DNA from: CAYOKT01 sp964404605
GTDB taxonomy: Bacteria > Electryoneota > Electryoneia > Electryoneales > Electryoneaceae
Assembly: GCA_964404605.1 (NCBI GenBank)
Contig: CAYOKT010000002.1
Span: forward strand, 41,848-105,847
Reading direction: 5' to 3'
DNA length: 64,000 nt
Shown here: in pieces, positions 16,929 through 25,583 of the stretch
Numbering within the stretch: the stretch's first letter is position 1
Layout of the letters: each line of letters opens with the position of its first letter
Notes under the pieces: model-generated
What the model was told of the DNA's origin: nothing
The model's database searches: none
What the model saw: the letters and a program-made list of their open reading frames with translations, nothing else
Program-made: the position numbers and the translations under genes

Positions 16929-17656
16929 CTTGGATTCACCCTGTAATCGTCCAGGCGGACCACAACCTCGAACGGCGTCCTGCCGGGCACCATGAGGCGC
17001 ATCTCGTGGGGAATGTACAACCCCGAGCTGCGGGAAAACCCGGCGAAGTGCTTTTCCAGGATCATCGCGCCGTTCTCCCCGAACCACCTCTGGCGGAGGG
17101 AGACCGGGCGGCGCGGATCGAGAAGCAGGTCCATTCCCCCACCCGGGGTCATCAGCTCCCAGAACCAGAGAGAATCCTCCCCCTGCACGGCGAAATCGAC
17201 CGTCCTCGCATCCTCCGGAATGTAGGCAATCGGGGCGAACAGCAGCATCAAGTCGTCGACGGGAAACGGGATTCCCGTGATCCGCTCGAGATCGAGAGAA
17301 TCGAGCCTTCCCCGGACCACCCCGCCCCGCCCCGCATCCACTTCGTAGCGTCCCCCCTCGACGACGAGGCGCCCCGCCTTCATCCCGAAGGGGCCTCGGA
17401 AGGTGGCCGCGAGGGCATCCGGCGGGCGCAGCCGGTAGCGGCCGGCGAGGGTTCCGCGCACCAGGCCGGCATCGAAGCTGATCGTGCAGGTCGCCTGGAA
17501 ACGCTGGAGACGGCCGGCCGTTTCGCGCACGATCCTCCGGGCGGCGTCCGGCGAGGGAGGGGGCGGCGCGGCGCGGCGGCCGGGCAGCGCGCACCCGGCG
17601 GACAGCAGCGCGGCAAGAAACACCAGCCGGTTCAGCGGTTTCCCGACCACTCTCAT
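16865..17656 (-). CDS. LolB-like outer-membrane lipoprotein (DUF4292-type)
   Basis: The 263-residue protein has a lipoprotein signal with lipobox LSAGC near residue 22. The rest is beta-rich, with repeated GRYRLRPPDALAATFRGPFG and GRYEVD elements typical of the LolA/LolB fold family found in FCB bacteria. It would act in receiving or sorting lipoproteins at the outer membrane. ATG 17656 was chosen because it gives the signal peptide; the longer frame upstream lies inside the TPR gene. Confidence 0.75.
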   Translation of the reverse strand: MRVVGKPLNRLVFLAALLSAGCALPGRRAAPPPPSPDAARRIVRETAGRLQRFQATCTISFDAGLVRGTLAGRYRLRPPDALAATFRGPFGMKAGRLVVEGGRYEVDAGRGGVVRGRLDSLDLERITGIPFPVDDLMLLFAPIAYIPEDARTVDFAVQGEDSLWFWELMTPGGGMDLLLDPRRPVSLRQRWFGENGAMILEKHFAGFSRSSGLYIPHEMRLMVPGRTPFEVVVRLDDYRVNPRWVENPFRFKLDGKQGGGRPG

Positions 17657-17672
17657 CCGCCGGCGCCTTCCC

Positions 17673-19103
17673 TCATCGGTCCAGTTTCGGCAGGATGCTC
17701 TCCTCGTCCCCGCCCTGCTCGAGGGCGCGGGTCCACATCGTCCTCGCCCGCTCCTCCTCGCCGAGGGCGCGGTACAGATCGCCGAGGTGATCGAGGAGCA
17801 CCGGGTTGCCCGGTTCCAGCAGCGCCGCCTTCTCCAGCGGTTCACGGGCTTCAGGGTAGCGATGGAGCAGGTAGAGCAGCCAGCCCCGCGTGTCGAGATA
17901 CGAGGCGTTCTCCGGCTCCGCCTCCAGCGCCCCCTCCGAGTACTCCAGCGCTTCCTCGTAGCGCTCCGTCCAGCCCGCCTCGGCGATCATGTAGGCGAAG
18001 TTGTTCAGCACCTGGGGGTCATCGGGATCGATCTCCATCGCCCGCCGGTAGACCCGTTCGGCTTCCTCCCACCGGTGCAACTCGTGATAGAGATAGCCGA
18101 GATTGATCAGCGGCTCCGCGGTCGAGGTATCCCGGTCCGCGGCCTGGAGGAGAACCCTCTCGGCCTGGGGATAGAGCTTGTACTGCATGTACAGGGCGCC
18201 GGCGAGGGAGAGCAGCGAGGAGTCGTCGCCGGCCCTGTCGAGGGCCAGGTTGATGAGGTCCAGCGCCTTCACCGTGTCCGCTTGGAGCGCCGCGAGACGG
18301 ATGCGCAGGGCCCATACGCGGGTGTCACCCGGCTGCAACATGAGCGAGGCGGCGAAGGCGGAATCCGCCCTCGTGGAATCCCCCATGTCGAGATACAGGG
18401 TGCCGATGGTAAAGGGCAGGCGCGGGTCGTCCGGGCGAAGGCGGACCATCTTCTTGTAGGCTTCGATCGCCCGCTCGTCCTCGCCGGAGAGGCTCAGGAG
18501 GGTCGCCTGGCGGACGAGAATGTCCAGGTCCGGCCCGCTCAAGGCGAGTATCCTGTCGTAGCAGTCCACCGCCTTCATCTGCTCGCCGGTGCGGACGTAC
18601 AGGCTGGCGAGGTTGAACCAGCCGTCCCGGTCGTCCGGGTACAGGTCGGTCAGTCTCTTGAAGGTCTTCAGCGCCTCCTCGTACTCCTCGAGGTCGAACT
18701 GCAACTCGCCGATGTGGCGCAGCATCTCCCGGTTCGGCCCGGTGTAGGGCAGCCCGCGCTGGAGGATGCGCTTCGCGCTCTCGAGTTCGCCCATCCGCTG
18801 GTAATTCTCCGCGATGCTGCGGTACAGGCTGGTGCTGGTGCTGTCGTAGAGAAGCGCCTGGTTGTACTCGTTGATCGCCCGGACATAGTCGCCCTGGGTC
18901 TCATAGACCGAGGCGAGAATGACATGGTCGATGGCCTTGGCGGAGTATTTCCGCTGCAGGTTCCTCTGCTCCGTGGCGGGCGGCTTCTCCGCCGCGCCGG
19001 GAGGGGGAAGCGCCGTGCGCACCGCCGCGCAGCCCGCGAGCAGCAAACCCGCCGCGAGGAGCGGCAGGAGAGGTTTAACGTACGAGGAAACGGAAGATGT
19101 CAT
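17673..19103 (-). CDS. TPR-repeat lipoprotein
   Basis: The 476-residue protein has a lipobox LLAGC (~21-25) and at least ten tetratricopeptide repeats from ~60 to the end, for example AINEYNQALLYDST and AERVYRRAMEIDPDDP. It is probably an envelope scaffold anchored to a membrane from the periplasmic side. Its start overlaps the rseP stop region by 29 nt and it precedes the LolB-like lipoprotein by 16 nt, suggesting co-expression in outer-membrane biogenesis. Confidence 0.85.
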   Translation of the reverse strand: MTSSVSSYVKPLLPLLAAGLLLAGCAAVRTALPPPGAAEKPPATEQRNLQRKYSAKAIDHVILASVYETQGDYVRAINEYNQALLYDSTSTSLYRSIAENYQRMGELESAKRILQRGLPYTGPNREMLRHIGELQFDLEEYEEALKTFKRLTDLYPDDRDGWFNLASLYVRTGEQMKAVDCYDRILALSGPDLDILVRQATLLSLSGEDERAIEAYKKMVRLRPDDPRLPFTIGTLYLDMGDSTRADSAFAASLMLQPGDTRVWALRIRLAALQADTVKALDLINLALDRAGDDSSLLSLAGALYMQYKLYPQAERVLLQAADRDTSTAEPLINLGYLYHELHRWEEAERVYRRAMEIDPDDPQVLNNFAYMIAEAGWTERYEEALEYSEGALEAEPENASYLDTRGWLLYLLHRYPEAREPLEKAALLEPGNPVLLDHLGDLYRALGEEERARTMWTRALEQGGDEESILPKLDR

Positions 19104-20148
19104 GATAGGTGACCACGACGACCAATAGAAGCAGCAGGGCCATCCCGACCTGCTGCAGGACCAGTTTCACCCGGGCCGGAATCGGCTTGCGGATCATCGC
19201 TTCGATCAGGATGTAGACAAGATACCCGCCATCCAGCACCGGGAAGGGAAGGATGTTGAGGAAGCCGATGCTGACGCTGATCAGGCCGATGAACCCGAGG
19301 AAGCTCACCCACCCCTGCCGCGCCGTCTCCCCGGAGAGGGCGAGAATCCCCACCGGGCCTGTCAGCTCCTTGATCGAGGCGCGCCCCGTGATCAGCATCG
19401 CCAGCGACTGGGCGCTGAGTTTCAGGTACATGTAAGTCAGCGCCCCTCCGCGCTCCACGGCGCGGAACAGGCCCGCCGGGATCATCTCGACCTTGGGACC
19501 CACGCCGATCATCCCGACCTCGCGGGAAGCCCCTTCGAAAAAGATCTTCTCCGTTCGCGTCGGGATCAGGGCGCTGAGGGTGTCCGCCCCGCGCCGCCAA
19601 CGCACCAGCAGGGTGTCGCCGGGGCGGGAGTGCACCGCTTCGGTCAGGTCTTCCCAGTTGCCGATGCGGGTCTCATCGATCGCGATGATGCGATCGCCCG
19701 GCAGCAGCCCCGCCCGCCCGGCCGGATACTCCTCCGCCACGCTGCCGATGGTCGCCGTCTCGACCAGCTTCGGCTCGCCCTCGATCAGGGTGATCCCGGA
19801 GTAGATCAGGAACCCGAGCAGGAGGTTCATCATCACCCCGGCGGTGATGATGAACGCCTTCGCCGGGGTGCTCTTCGACATGAACTCATCCGGGGCGCCG
19901 GTGATGGACTCTTCCCCCTCGAGGGATTCATCGACCATCCCGGCGATCTTCACATAGCCGCCAAGCGGTATCCACCCGATGCGGTATTCGGTTTCGCCAC
20001 GCTTGATCCCGGCGAGTTTCGGCGGGAAACCGAGGGAGAATACCTCCACCCTCGCGCCGGCGGCCTTGGCGGCGAGAAAATGCCCCAGCTCGTGGACGAA
20101 AACCACGACTCCGAGCACGATGATAAAGCTGATCAGGGTAACGATCAT
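19075..20148 (-). CDS. rseP: RIP metalloprotease RseP (site-2 protease)
   Basis: The 357-residue integral membrane protease has the zinc motif HELGH (19-23) in the first helix, a PDZ domain (~120-200) and the distal LDGG motif (Asp306) near the C-terminus. It cleaves membrane-embedded anti-sigma factors and signal-peptide remnants. An ECF sigma gene and a membrane anti-sigma candidate lie at 47.5-48.9 kb and could form such a cascade, though linkage is not shown. ATG 20148 was chosen over an upstream ATG because the family starts just before the HELGH helix. Confidence 0.94.
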   Translation of the reverse strand: MIVTLISFIIVLGVVVFVHELGHFLAAKAAGARVEVFSLGFPPKLAGIKRGETEYRIGWIPLGGYVKIAGMVDESLEGEESITGAPDEFMSKSTPAKAFIITAGVMMNLLLGFLIYSGITLIEGEPKLVETATIGSVAEEYPAGRAGLLPGDRIIAIDETRIGNWEDLTEAVHSRPGDTLLVRWRRGADTLSALIPTRTEKIFFEGASREVGMIGVGPKVEMIPAGLFRAVERGGALTYMYLKLSAQSLAMLITGRASIKELTGPVGILALSGETARQGWVSFLGFIGLISVSIGFLNILPFPVLDGGYLVYILIEAMIRKPIPARVKLVLQQVGMALLLLLVVVVTYHDIFRFLVR

Positions 20149-20244
20149 CCGTATTCCTCGAGGAGACCGGCAACAGGAACCTTCGGCGCCGATGCACCAC
20201 CTTGTCAAGGCGGTTCGCCGCTCCCGGGGAGCCCGCTGCAGACA

Positions 20245-20287
20245 GTGACGGCCGGGTGTGCCCGGCGTAGCACGCCCGACCGTACAC
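20245..20287. repeat. Imperfect inverted repeat upstream of rseP
   Basis: GTGACGGCCGGGTGTGC pairs with GCACGCCCGACCGTACAC across a short centre, with two mismatches and one gap; an internal GCCGGG/CCCGGC hairpin overlaps. It lies in the 189-bp space between rseP and the outer-membrane protein gene. It may be a transcript-end structure for the latter. Confidence 0.45.
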
Positions 20288-20337
20288 GTTGGTTCCAAAT
20301 GCACCGGCGCGGCGGCCGCCGGCGGACCGACTTATCT

Positions 20338-21039
20338 TCACCCGCCGATGAGAATCCCCGCCTGCACGGTGAGGAAACTGTCCGGAACGTCGGTTTCCTG
20401 GCCGCTGATGATGTAGTACTTGCCGAGGACCCGGAAGGCGAACGGGAAGGCCGGGGGTTTGATCTTCACCCCACCCGCGAGATGATAGGCGAATTTCAGG
20501 TTGGCCTTGACATAGTCTTCCGGCTTCACCTCTTCATTCGCCGACTTGATGTTCTCCTTGAGGAGATCGGGTGTGACCACCGGTCCGAAAGCGTACAGCC
20601 CCACTCCGCCTCCCACCTGGAAGTGCAGGGTGCCGACCAGCGGCGGGAACTTGAACACATCCACCAGCGCCGTGGCATCCGCCCCCGCCCTCAGGTAGGG
20701 GATGGTCTCGGAGACATTCGGCTGGCCGGATCCGGCCGCGGGGATGAAAACGATGTCATAGCTGCTGAAGGCGCCCTCGATGCTGACCTGCAGGTCGACG
20801 ACCGGCAACATGTTGAAGGTCAGATCCACGCCGATATTCAACGGCTGTCCCGATTCGGCGCGCGTCAATGTCGAGAGCCCGAACCCGCTCGCGGCGTCCT
20901 GTTCGAACTGGAAGCTGGCGGCGTTCAGCTCGGGGATGGTGGTCATGTCATACCCCACATGAACGCCGACACCCGCCATCACCGGGGTGGCCGAAAACGC
21001 AATAAACAACACCGCTACCGCCGTTTTCCTGTACCGCAT
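20338..21039 (-). CDS. Predicted outer-membrane beta-barrel protein
   Basis: The 233-residue protein has a cleavable signal peptide (cleavage near VMA-GVG at ~22). It then shows alternating-hydrophobicity strands (GVGVHVGYDM, LNIGVDLTFNM, LHFQVGGGVGLYAF, SFLTVQAGILIGG) as in small porin-like barrels. I cannot name the family. GGGAGG sits at the right spacing before ATG 21039, and a good sigma-70-type promoter lies at 21081-21110. Confidence 0.7.
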   Translation of the reverse strand: MRYRKTAVAVLFIAFSATPVMAGVGVHVGYDMTTIPELNAASFQFEQDAASGFGLSTLTRAESGQPLNIGVDLTFNMLPVVDLQVSIEGAFSSYDIVFIPAAGSGQPNVSETIPYLRAGADATALVDVFKFPPLVGTLHFQVGGGVGLYAFGPVVTPDLLKENIKSANEEVKPEDYVKANLKFAYHLAGGVKIKPPAFPFAFRVLGKYYIISGQETDVPDSFLTVQAGILIGG

Positions 21040-21080
21040 CCGTTCCTCCCTGCCTGAAGTTCAGCGTGTGATACTGCCGG

Positions 21081-21110
21081 ATACTATCCTCTACACGACA
21101 AGCCCGTCAA
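21081..21110 (-). promoter_or_regulatory. Predicted sigma-70-type promoter for the outer-membrane protein gene
   Basis: On the minus strand TTGACG (21110-21105), an 18-base spacer and TAGTAT (21086-21081) lie 42 bases upstream of the ATG. It overlaps the 3' end of the lipoate-ligase-like gene. Confidence 0.5.
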
Positions 21111-21855
21111 GGGACTCGGTTTCCATCCGTTCCAGCGGCGCGAACACCTCCTCGAAGGCCTCCGCCAGGATCTCACGTATTTCCTCAAGTGAACCACGGT
21201 ACCCCGCCTCATGCAAGCAGATCGTCCGCTTATGCAGTGCGTCACGCAGGGCTCCTCTCCGCTCGCTCGTCACCCCCGACAGCACATCGACGATCTCGAG
21301 ATGGTCTTCGCCCGCGAGGATCGAGCCGTGCTGCAACACCACGCCGCGCAAGCGGCGCTGCGCGCTGCCGACCAGCTTCTTCCCCCGCACCTGGACTTCG
21401 TGCCGCGTGGCGCTGGAGAAGCAGAGACGCGGCAGGTCGCCTTTCGGCGCCGCGAGGAGCGCCGGGTCCGCCGCCGGGTCCGCCTGCACGCCCAACCGGC
21501 GCAAGCCCTGTACGAGGGCGAGGCTCACCAGGTTGTAGACCCCCCGGTGCAGGGGAGCGTCCTCCTCAAGCCCCTTCTCGGCGACGGTAATGCTGTACAC
21601 CAGGTCGCCCTTGTGCAGCACCGCCCGGCCGCCGGTCGGCCGGCGGACGATGTCGAACCCCCGCCCGCGGCAGGCCGCCCGGTCGATGTCCCCCTCGCGC
21701 TGGTGGTAGCCGAGGGAGACCGCGGGCGGGAGAAAGCGGTACAGCCTGATGCGCGTGCGCCCGTCCCAGGCCGTCGCGGCCGCCATCCGGCGATCGATTT
21801 CCATCTGCACGGCGCCCGGGCCGTCCGGACCGAGCGCCAGCCAGCCGGGTTTCAC
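21091..21855 (-). CDS. Lipoate-protein ligase A-like / BPL-LplA family protein
   Basis: The 254-residue protein has the family motifs RRPTGGRAVLHKGDLVYSI and GKKLVGSAQRR-x-GVVLQHGSI, which bind the lipoyl- or biotinyl-AMP and carry the key lysine. Without the C-terminal accessory domain it could be a lipoate ligase, an octanoyltransferase (LipM-like) or an amidotransferase. A Cys in LCFSSATRHEV is at a place worth comparing with LipM. The GTG start at 21855 overlaps the lpxA stop (GTGA); upstream codons belong to lpxA. Confidence 0.8.
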   Translation of the reverse strand: MKPGWLALGPDGPGAVQMEIDRRMAAATAWDGRTRIRLYRFLPPAVSLGYHQREGDIDRAACRGRGFDIVRRPTGGRAVLHKGDLVYSITVAEKGLEEDAPLHRGVYNLVSLALVQGLRRLGVQADPAADPALLAAPKGDLPRLCFSSATRHEVQVRGKKLVGSAQRRLRGVVLQHGSILAGEDHLEIVDVLSGVTSERRGALRDALHKRTICLHEAGYRGSLEEIREILAEAFEEVFAPLERMETESLDGLVV

Positions 21856-22628
21856 TTCATGATCCCCCGGTCGCCGCGCGTCTCGAAGAACTCGAGGATC
21901 AGCTTCACCTCGGGGGTGTCTTCCACCTCCTCCTTCACCCGTTCCAGCGCTTGAGAAATGTTCAACCCGCTGCGATACAACAGTTTGTACGTGTGATGCA
22001 GGGGAGCGATCTGTTCCCTGGTGAAGCCGCGCCGCTGGAGGCCGACGACATTGAGCCCCTTGTAGGTCATCGGGTCGCCCGCCGCGCGGACGAAGGGGGG
22101 AACATCGGAGGGCACGCGCCACCCGCCGCCGACGAAGGCGTGAGGCCCGATGCGGACGAACTGGTGGATCGGCACCATCCCGCCGATGATCGCCCAGTCC
22201 GCGATCTCCACGTGCCCGCCCATGTTCACCGCGTTCGCCAGGATGACATGCTCCCCGATGATACAGTCGTGGGCGACATGGGCGTAGGCCATGATGAGGC
22301 AGTCGCTCCCGATTTCGGTCCTGCCGTGTGCGGCGGTTCCCCGGTTCAGGGTGGCGAACTCGCGGATCGTCGTCCGGTCCCCGACCTCGAGGGTGGTCTC
22401 CTCCCCGCCGAACTTGAGGTCCTGGGGGTCGCTGCCGACCACCGCGCCCTTGTGCACCTTCACCCCTTTACCGAGACGGGCCCAGCGGGTGATGTAGGCC
22501 TGCGGGCCGACCCGGCATCCCTCGCCGAGCACGGCGCCGGGTTCGATCACGGCGAACGGACCGACTTCGACATCCTCGCCGAGATCGGCGCCGGAATCCA
22601 CGCTCGCCAGGGGATGAATCGTCGCCAT
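21852..22628 (-). CDS. lpxA: UDP-N-acetylglucosamine acyltransferase
   Basis: The 258-residue left-handed beta-helix enzyme performs the first step of lipid A synthesis, acyl transfer from ACP to the 3-OH of UDP-GlcNAc. Hexapeptide repeats run from residue 4 to ~185, with catalytic His120 in VAHDC. The C-terminal helical region contains GLNVVGLQRRGFT, as in other LpxA proteins. It starts 5 nt after lpxC-fabZ and overlaps the next gene by 4 nt. Confidence 0.96.
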   Translation of the reverse strand: MATIHPLASVDSGADLGEDVEVGPFAVIEPGAVLGEGCRVGPQAYITRWARLGKGVKVHKGAVVGSDPQDLKFGGEETTLEVGDRTTIREFATLNRGTAAHGRTEIGSDCLIMAYAHVAHDCIIGEHVILANAVNMGGHVEIADWAIIGGMVPIHQFVRIGPHAFVGGGWRVPSDVPPFVRAAGDPMTYKGLNVVGLQRRGFTREQIAPLHHTYKLLYRSGLNISQALERVKEEVEDTPEVKLILEFFETRGDRGIMK

Positions 22629-22633
22629 CGGAG

Positions 22634-24028
22634 TCACCTCTCTCGAATCACGGCCTGCATTTCGGCCTGGGCGGCCATCTCCTCGCCCACGTAGGCGGTT
22701 CCCTTCATCTTGCAGATGCCGCGCCGGAAGTAGATCATCTCCACGCGGATGAACAACTGGTCGCCGGGGACGACCGGCCGGCGCCACTTCACATTGTCCA
22801 GCCCCGTGAAGTAGACGAGGTGCTTCTCCGGGTCCTTGTCCATGTTGAGCAGCAGAACGCCCCCGACCTGCCCCATCGCCTCGATGATCAGCACCCCGGG
22901 CATGATCGGGTGCTCGGGGAAATGCCCCTGGAAGAAGGGCTCGTTGATCGTCACATTCTTGATCCCGGTGACCAGCTCCCCGGGGACGAGTTCGAGGATC
23001 CGGTCGACGAGGAGGAAGGGGTAACGATGGGGGAGAATCCTCTCGATGGCGGTGATGTCGAAGACGAAGCCGGAAACCTCCCGCCGCTGATATTTTTTCG
23101 TCAACTGGCGGGTGTTGTAGATCTTCCGCATCTTGCGGACCATCTCGACATGGGCGCCGTGCCCCGCCCGCGCCGCGAGGACATGGCCACGGATGGAGAA
23201 ACCGAGCAGGGCGAAATCGCCGATCAGGTCCACCACCTTGTGGCGCACCGGCTCGTTGTAGAAGCGCAGCGGCCGGTCATCCAGGATTCCCGTGCTCCCC
23301 AGCTTCGGCTTCCGCTCCGTCTCGAACAGCTTCTGCAGCCGGTCGAGTTCGTCGGCATCCAGGTCGCGGTCCACGATGACCAGTCCGCTGTCGAGGGAGG
23401 CGCCCTTGATCAGGCCGGCCAACTTGAGCTGCTCCACCTCGCTCAAGAAGGCGAACGTGCGGGCCGGGGCGAACTCGGTGACATACTCCTCTTCCAGGTT
23501 GTACATCGAGGTGTACTGGGTGCCCAGCGCCGGGTTGCGGTAATCCACCATGTAGGTGATGCGGAACTCGTCGGATGGAACGACCACCAGGTCGATCCCC
23601 TGTTCCTCGTTGTGGTAGATGAGGGTCTGGTTGATCTCGAGATACTCTTTCGGCGCCTCCTGTTCGACGAAGCCGACGGAGAGCAGGGCATCGACGAAGG
23701 GTTTCGCGCTGCCATCGGTCACCGGCGGCTCGACGTTGTCGAGGGAGACGATGCAGTTGTCGATCGCGAGGCCCGCCAGCGCGGAGAGCACGTGTTCGAT
23801 GGTGTGCACCTTCACATCGCCCTGGGCGATGGTCGTGCCGCGGGTGATGTCGATGACGTGGTCGATGTCCGCCTTGATCAGGGGCCCGCCGTTCAGGTCT
23901 TCCCGCTGGAAGGCGTAACCCGTTCCCACCGGGGCGGGCTTGAAGGTCATCCGGGTCTTCACGCCGGTGTGGAGACCGACTCCCTCAAGACTGACCGCCT
24001 TGGCGATCGTCCGTTGATTCTCGAGCAA
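22634..24028 (-). CDS. lpxC-fabZ: Bifunctional UDP-3-O-acyl-N-acetylglucosamine deacetylase / 3-hydroxyacyl-ACP dehydratase
   Basis: The 464-residue fusion has LpxC at ~1-300 and FabZ at ~315-464. LpxC residues are zinc ligands His79 (HTIEH), His263 and Asp267 (HKVVDLIGD), plus His290 (AGHGAH). FabZ residues are His369 (QGHFPEHPIMPG) and Glu383 (IIEAMGQ). It joins the committed step of lipid A synthesis to fatty-acid elongation. Such fusions are typical of Bacteroidetes and relatives. The start is TTG 24028 with GGGAGG upstream. Confidence 0.96.
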   Translation of the reverse strand: MLENQRTIAKAVSLEGVGLHTGVKTRMTFKPAPVGTGYAFQREDLNGGPLIKADIDHVIDITRGTTIAQGDVKVHTIEHVLSALAGLAIDNCIVSLDNVEPPVTDGSAKPFVDALLSVGFVEQEAPKEYLEINQTLIYHNEEQGIDLVVVPSDEFRITYMVDYRNPALGTQYTSMYNLEEEYVTEFAPARTFAFLSEVEQLKLAGLIKGASLDSGLVIVDRDLDADELDRLQKLFETERKPKLGSTGILDDRPLRFYNEPVRHKVVDLIGDFALLGFSIRGHVLAARAGHGAHVEMVRKMRKIYNTRQLTKKYQRREVSGFVFDITAIERILPHRYPFLLVDRILELVPGELVTGIKNVTINEPFFQGHFPEHPIMPGVLIIEAMGQVGGVLLLNMDKDPEKHLVYFTGLDNVKWRRPVVPGDQLFIRVEMIYFRRGICKMKGTAYVGEEMAAQAEMQAVIRER

Positions 24029-24042
24029 ACTACTCCCTCCCT

Positions 24043-25053
24043 TCAGTCTTTACTCCCCTCGAGGTTCCGGACGCGCTTGAACAGGTCCGGCAAGCGGCTG
24101 AGGGCCGCCTCGATACGGTGCCAGGCATTGATTTCCCGGGCCGGGTACCCGGCTACGACGGTGTTCTCTTCGAAATCTCGATGCAGGCCGGTCTTCGCCG
24201 CCGCCTTGATCCCGTCGCTGAGACGCAGGTGGCCGTTGATGCCCACCTGCCCGCCGAACATGCTCCTCCGCCCGATGGTTGTGCTGCCGGCGACACCCGA
24301 TTGCGCGGCGATCACCGTATCCGCGCCGACGACGACGTTGTGGGCGATCTGTACCAGGTTGTCGAGCTTCACCCCGCGCTCGATACGCGTCTCGCCGAGG
24401 GTGGCGCGGTCTATGGTGGTGTTGGCGCCCAGTTCGACATCATCCTCGATGACGACGATTCCCACCTGCGGAATTTTCAGGTAGCCTTCCTCGCCCGGCG
24501 CGAAGCCGAAACCATCGGACCCGACGACTGCGCCGTCCTGCAGGATGACGCGGTCCCCGATCCGGCACCCTTCCCGGATGCTGACGCGGGAGTGGAAAAG
24601 GCACTGCGCCCCGACGCTCACATTCCGCCCGACGAAGCACTGGGAGCGGAGCACGGTTCCCTCGCCGATGGTGACCCCCTCCTCGAGGACGCAGAGTGGG
24701 CCGATGCTGACGTTTTCCCCGAGATGAACCGTTTCGGCGACGACGGCGGAAGGATGCACTCCGGGGGCGGGCGGCGGAGGCTCGGGGTGGAAGATGCGCA
24801 GGGCGCCCATGAAAGCCCCGTAGGGGTCCTCGGTGAGCAGCCAGGTGGTCCCACCCTCCCCCGGCTCCCCCGCGAGGATCACCGCCCCGGCGCGTGTCTT
24901 CGCGAGGTATTTCCGGTACGCGGGATTGGCGACGAAGGTGACCTCGCGCGGTCCGGCCTCTTCGATCTTGGCCACACCATCGAGCTCGAGGGATTCATCG
25001 CCGAGGACCCGTGCACCGATCCGCTCCGCGAGTTGCCCGGCGGTGATACTCAT
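24043..25053 (-). CDS. lpxD: UDP-3-O-(3-hydroxyacyl)glucosamine N-acyltransferase
   Basis: The 336-residue enzyme has the LpxD N-terminal uridine-binding domain (LAERIGARVLGD, EVTFVANPAYRKYL) and a long hexapeptide beta-helix from ~100 to ~300 with QDGAVVGSDGFGFAP and NLVQIAHNV, the latter holding the catalytic His. It adds the second acyl chain in lipid A synthesis. ATG 25053 overlaps the skp stop (ATGA). Confidence 0.96.
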   Translation of the reverse strand: MSITAGQLAERIGARVLGDESLELDGVAKIEEAGPREVTFVANPAYRKYLAKTRAGAVILAGEPGEGGTTWLLTEDPYGAFMGALRIFHPEPPPPAPGVHPSAVVAETVHLGENVSIGPLCVLEEGVTIGEGTVLRSQCFVGRNVSVGAQCLFHSRVSIREGCRIGDRVILQDGAVVGSDGFGFAPGEEGYLKIPQVGIVVIEDDVELGANTTIDRATLGETRIERGVKLDNLVQIAHNVVVGADTVIAAQSGVAGSTTIGRRSMFGGQVGINGHLRLSDGIKAAAKTGLHRDFEENTVVAGYPAREINAWHRIEAALSRLPDLFKRVRNLEGSKD

Positions 25054-25559
25054 TGCTTCTTCAGCTCTTCGAGGACAAGGTCCGTGATGTCGAGGGATGG
25101 ATCGGCGTAGGCGATGTTGGTCCCCACCGCATCCAGGATGAGGTCGAAGCCCTCCTCGGCGGCGATCTTGTCGATCACCTTCTGGATCTTGTCGTTGATC
25201 GGCTGGAAGAGTTCCTGGTTCCGCTGCATCGCGCGAGTCTCGATCTGGTTCTGGAAGTCGCGGTATTCGGCGAGTTTGCGCTGGAACTCGTCCTGCTTCT
25301 CCGCTTTCTTCTCCTCGGAGTAGAACATCATCGCCTGCTGGTTGAGTTCATCGCTCAGCGACTGCAACTCGTCCTGCTTCTCCTGCGCCTGGCGCTGCCA
25401 TTCCTGTATCTCGTCGCTGAGTGTGCGCTGGGCGTCCTGGGCCTCCGGGTACTCCTCGAGAATGCGGGAGGAGACGATGATGCCGATTTTCGCCTCTTTC
25501 GCCGTCGCCGCGGCGGCCAGAACCAGAAGCAGGAAGAGCGCCTTTGCCATCGTCTTCAT
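25050..25559 (-). CDS. skp: Periplasmic chaperone Skp/OmpH
   Basis: The 169-residue protein has a signal peptide ending near ATA-KEA (~20). A long charged coiled-coil region (~40-125, EWQRQAQEKQDELQSLSDEL and similar) and a conserved end EEGFDLILDA...YADPSLDITDLVLEEL complete the family pattern. It holds unfolded outer-membrane proteins for BamA, encoded 24 nt upstream. AGGAGACG precedes ATG 25559. Confidence 0.93.
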   Translation of the reverse strand: MKTMAKALFLLLVLAAAATAKEAKIGIIVSSRILEEYPEAQDAQRTLSDEIQEWQRQAQEKQDELQSLSDELNQQAMMFYSEEKKAEKQDEFQRKLAEYRDFQNQIETRAMQRNQELFQPINDKIQKVIDKIAAEEGFDLILDAVGTNIAYADPSLDITDLVLEELKKQ

Positions 25560-25583
25560 GGAACGTCTCCTATGGTGAAACTA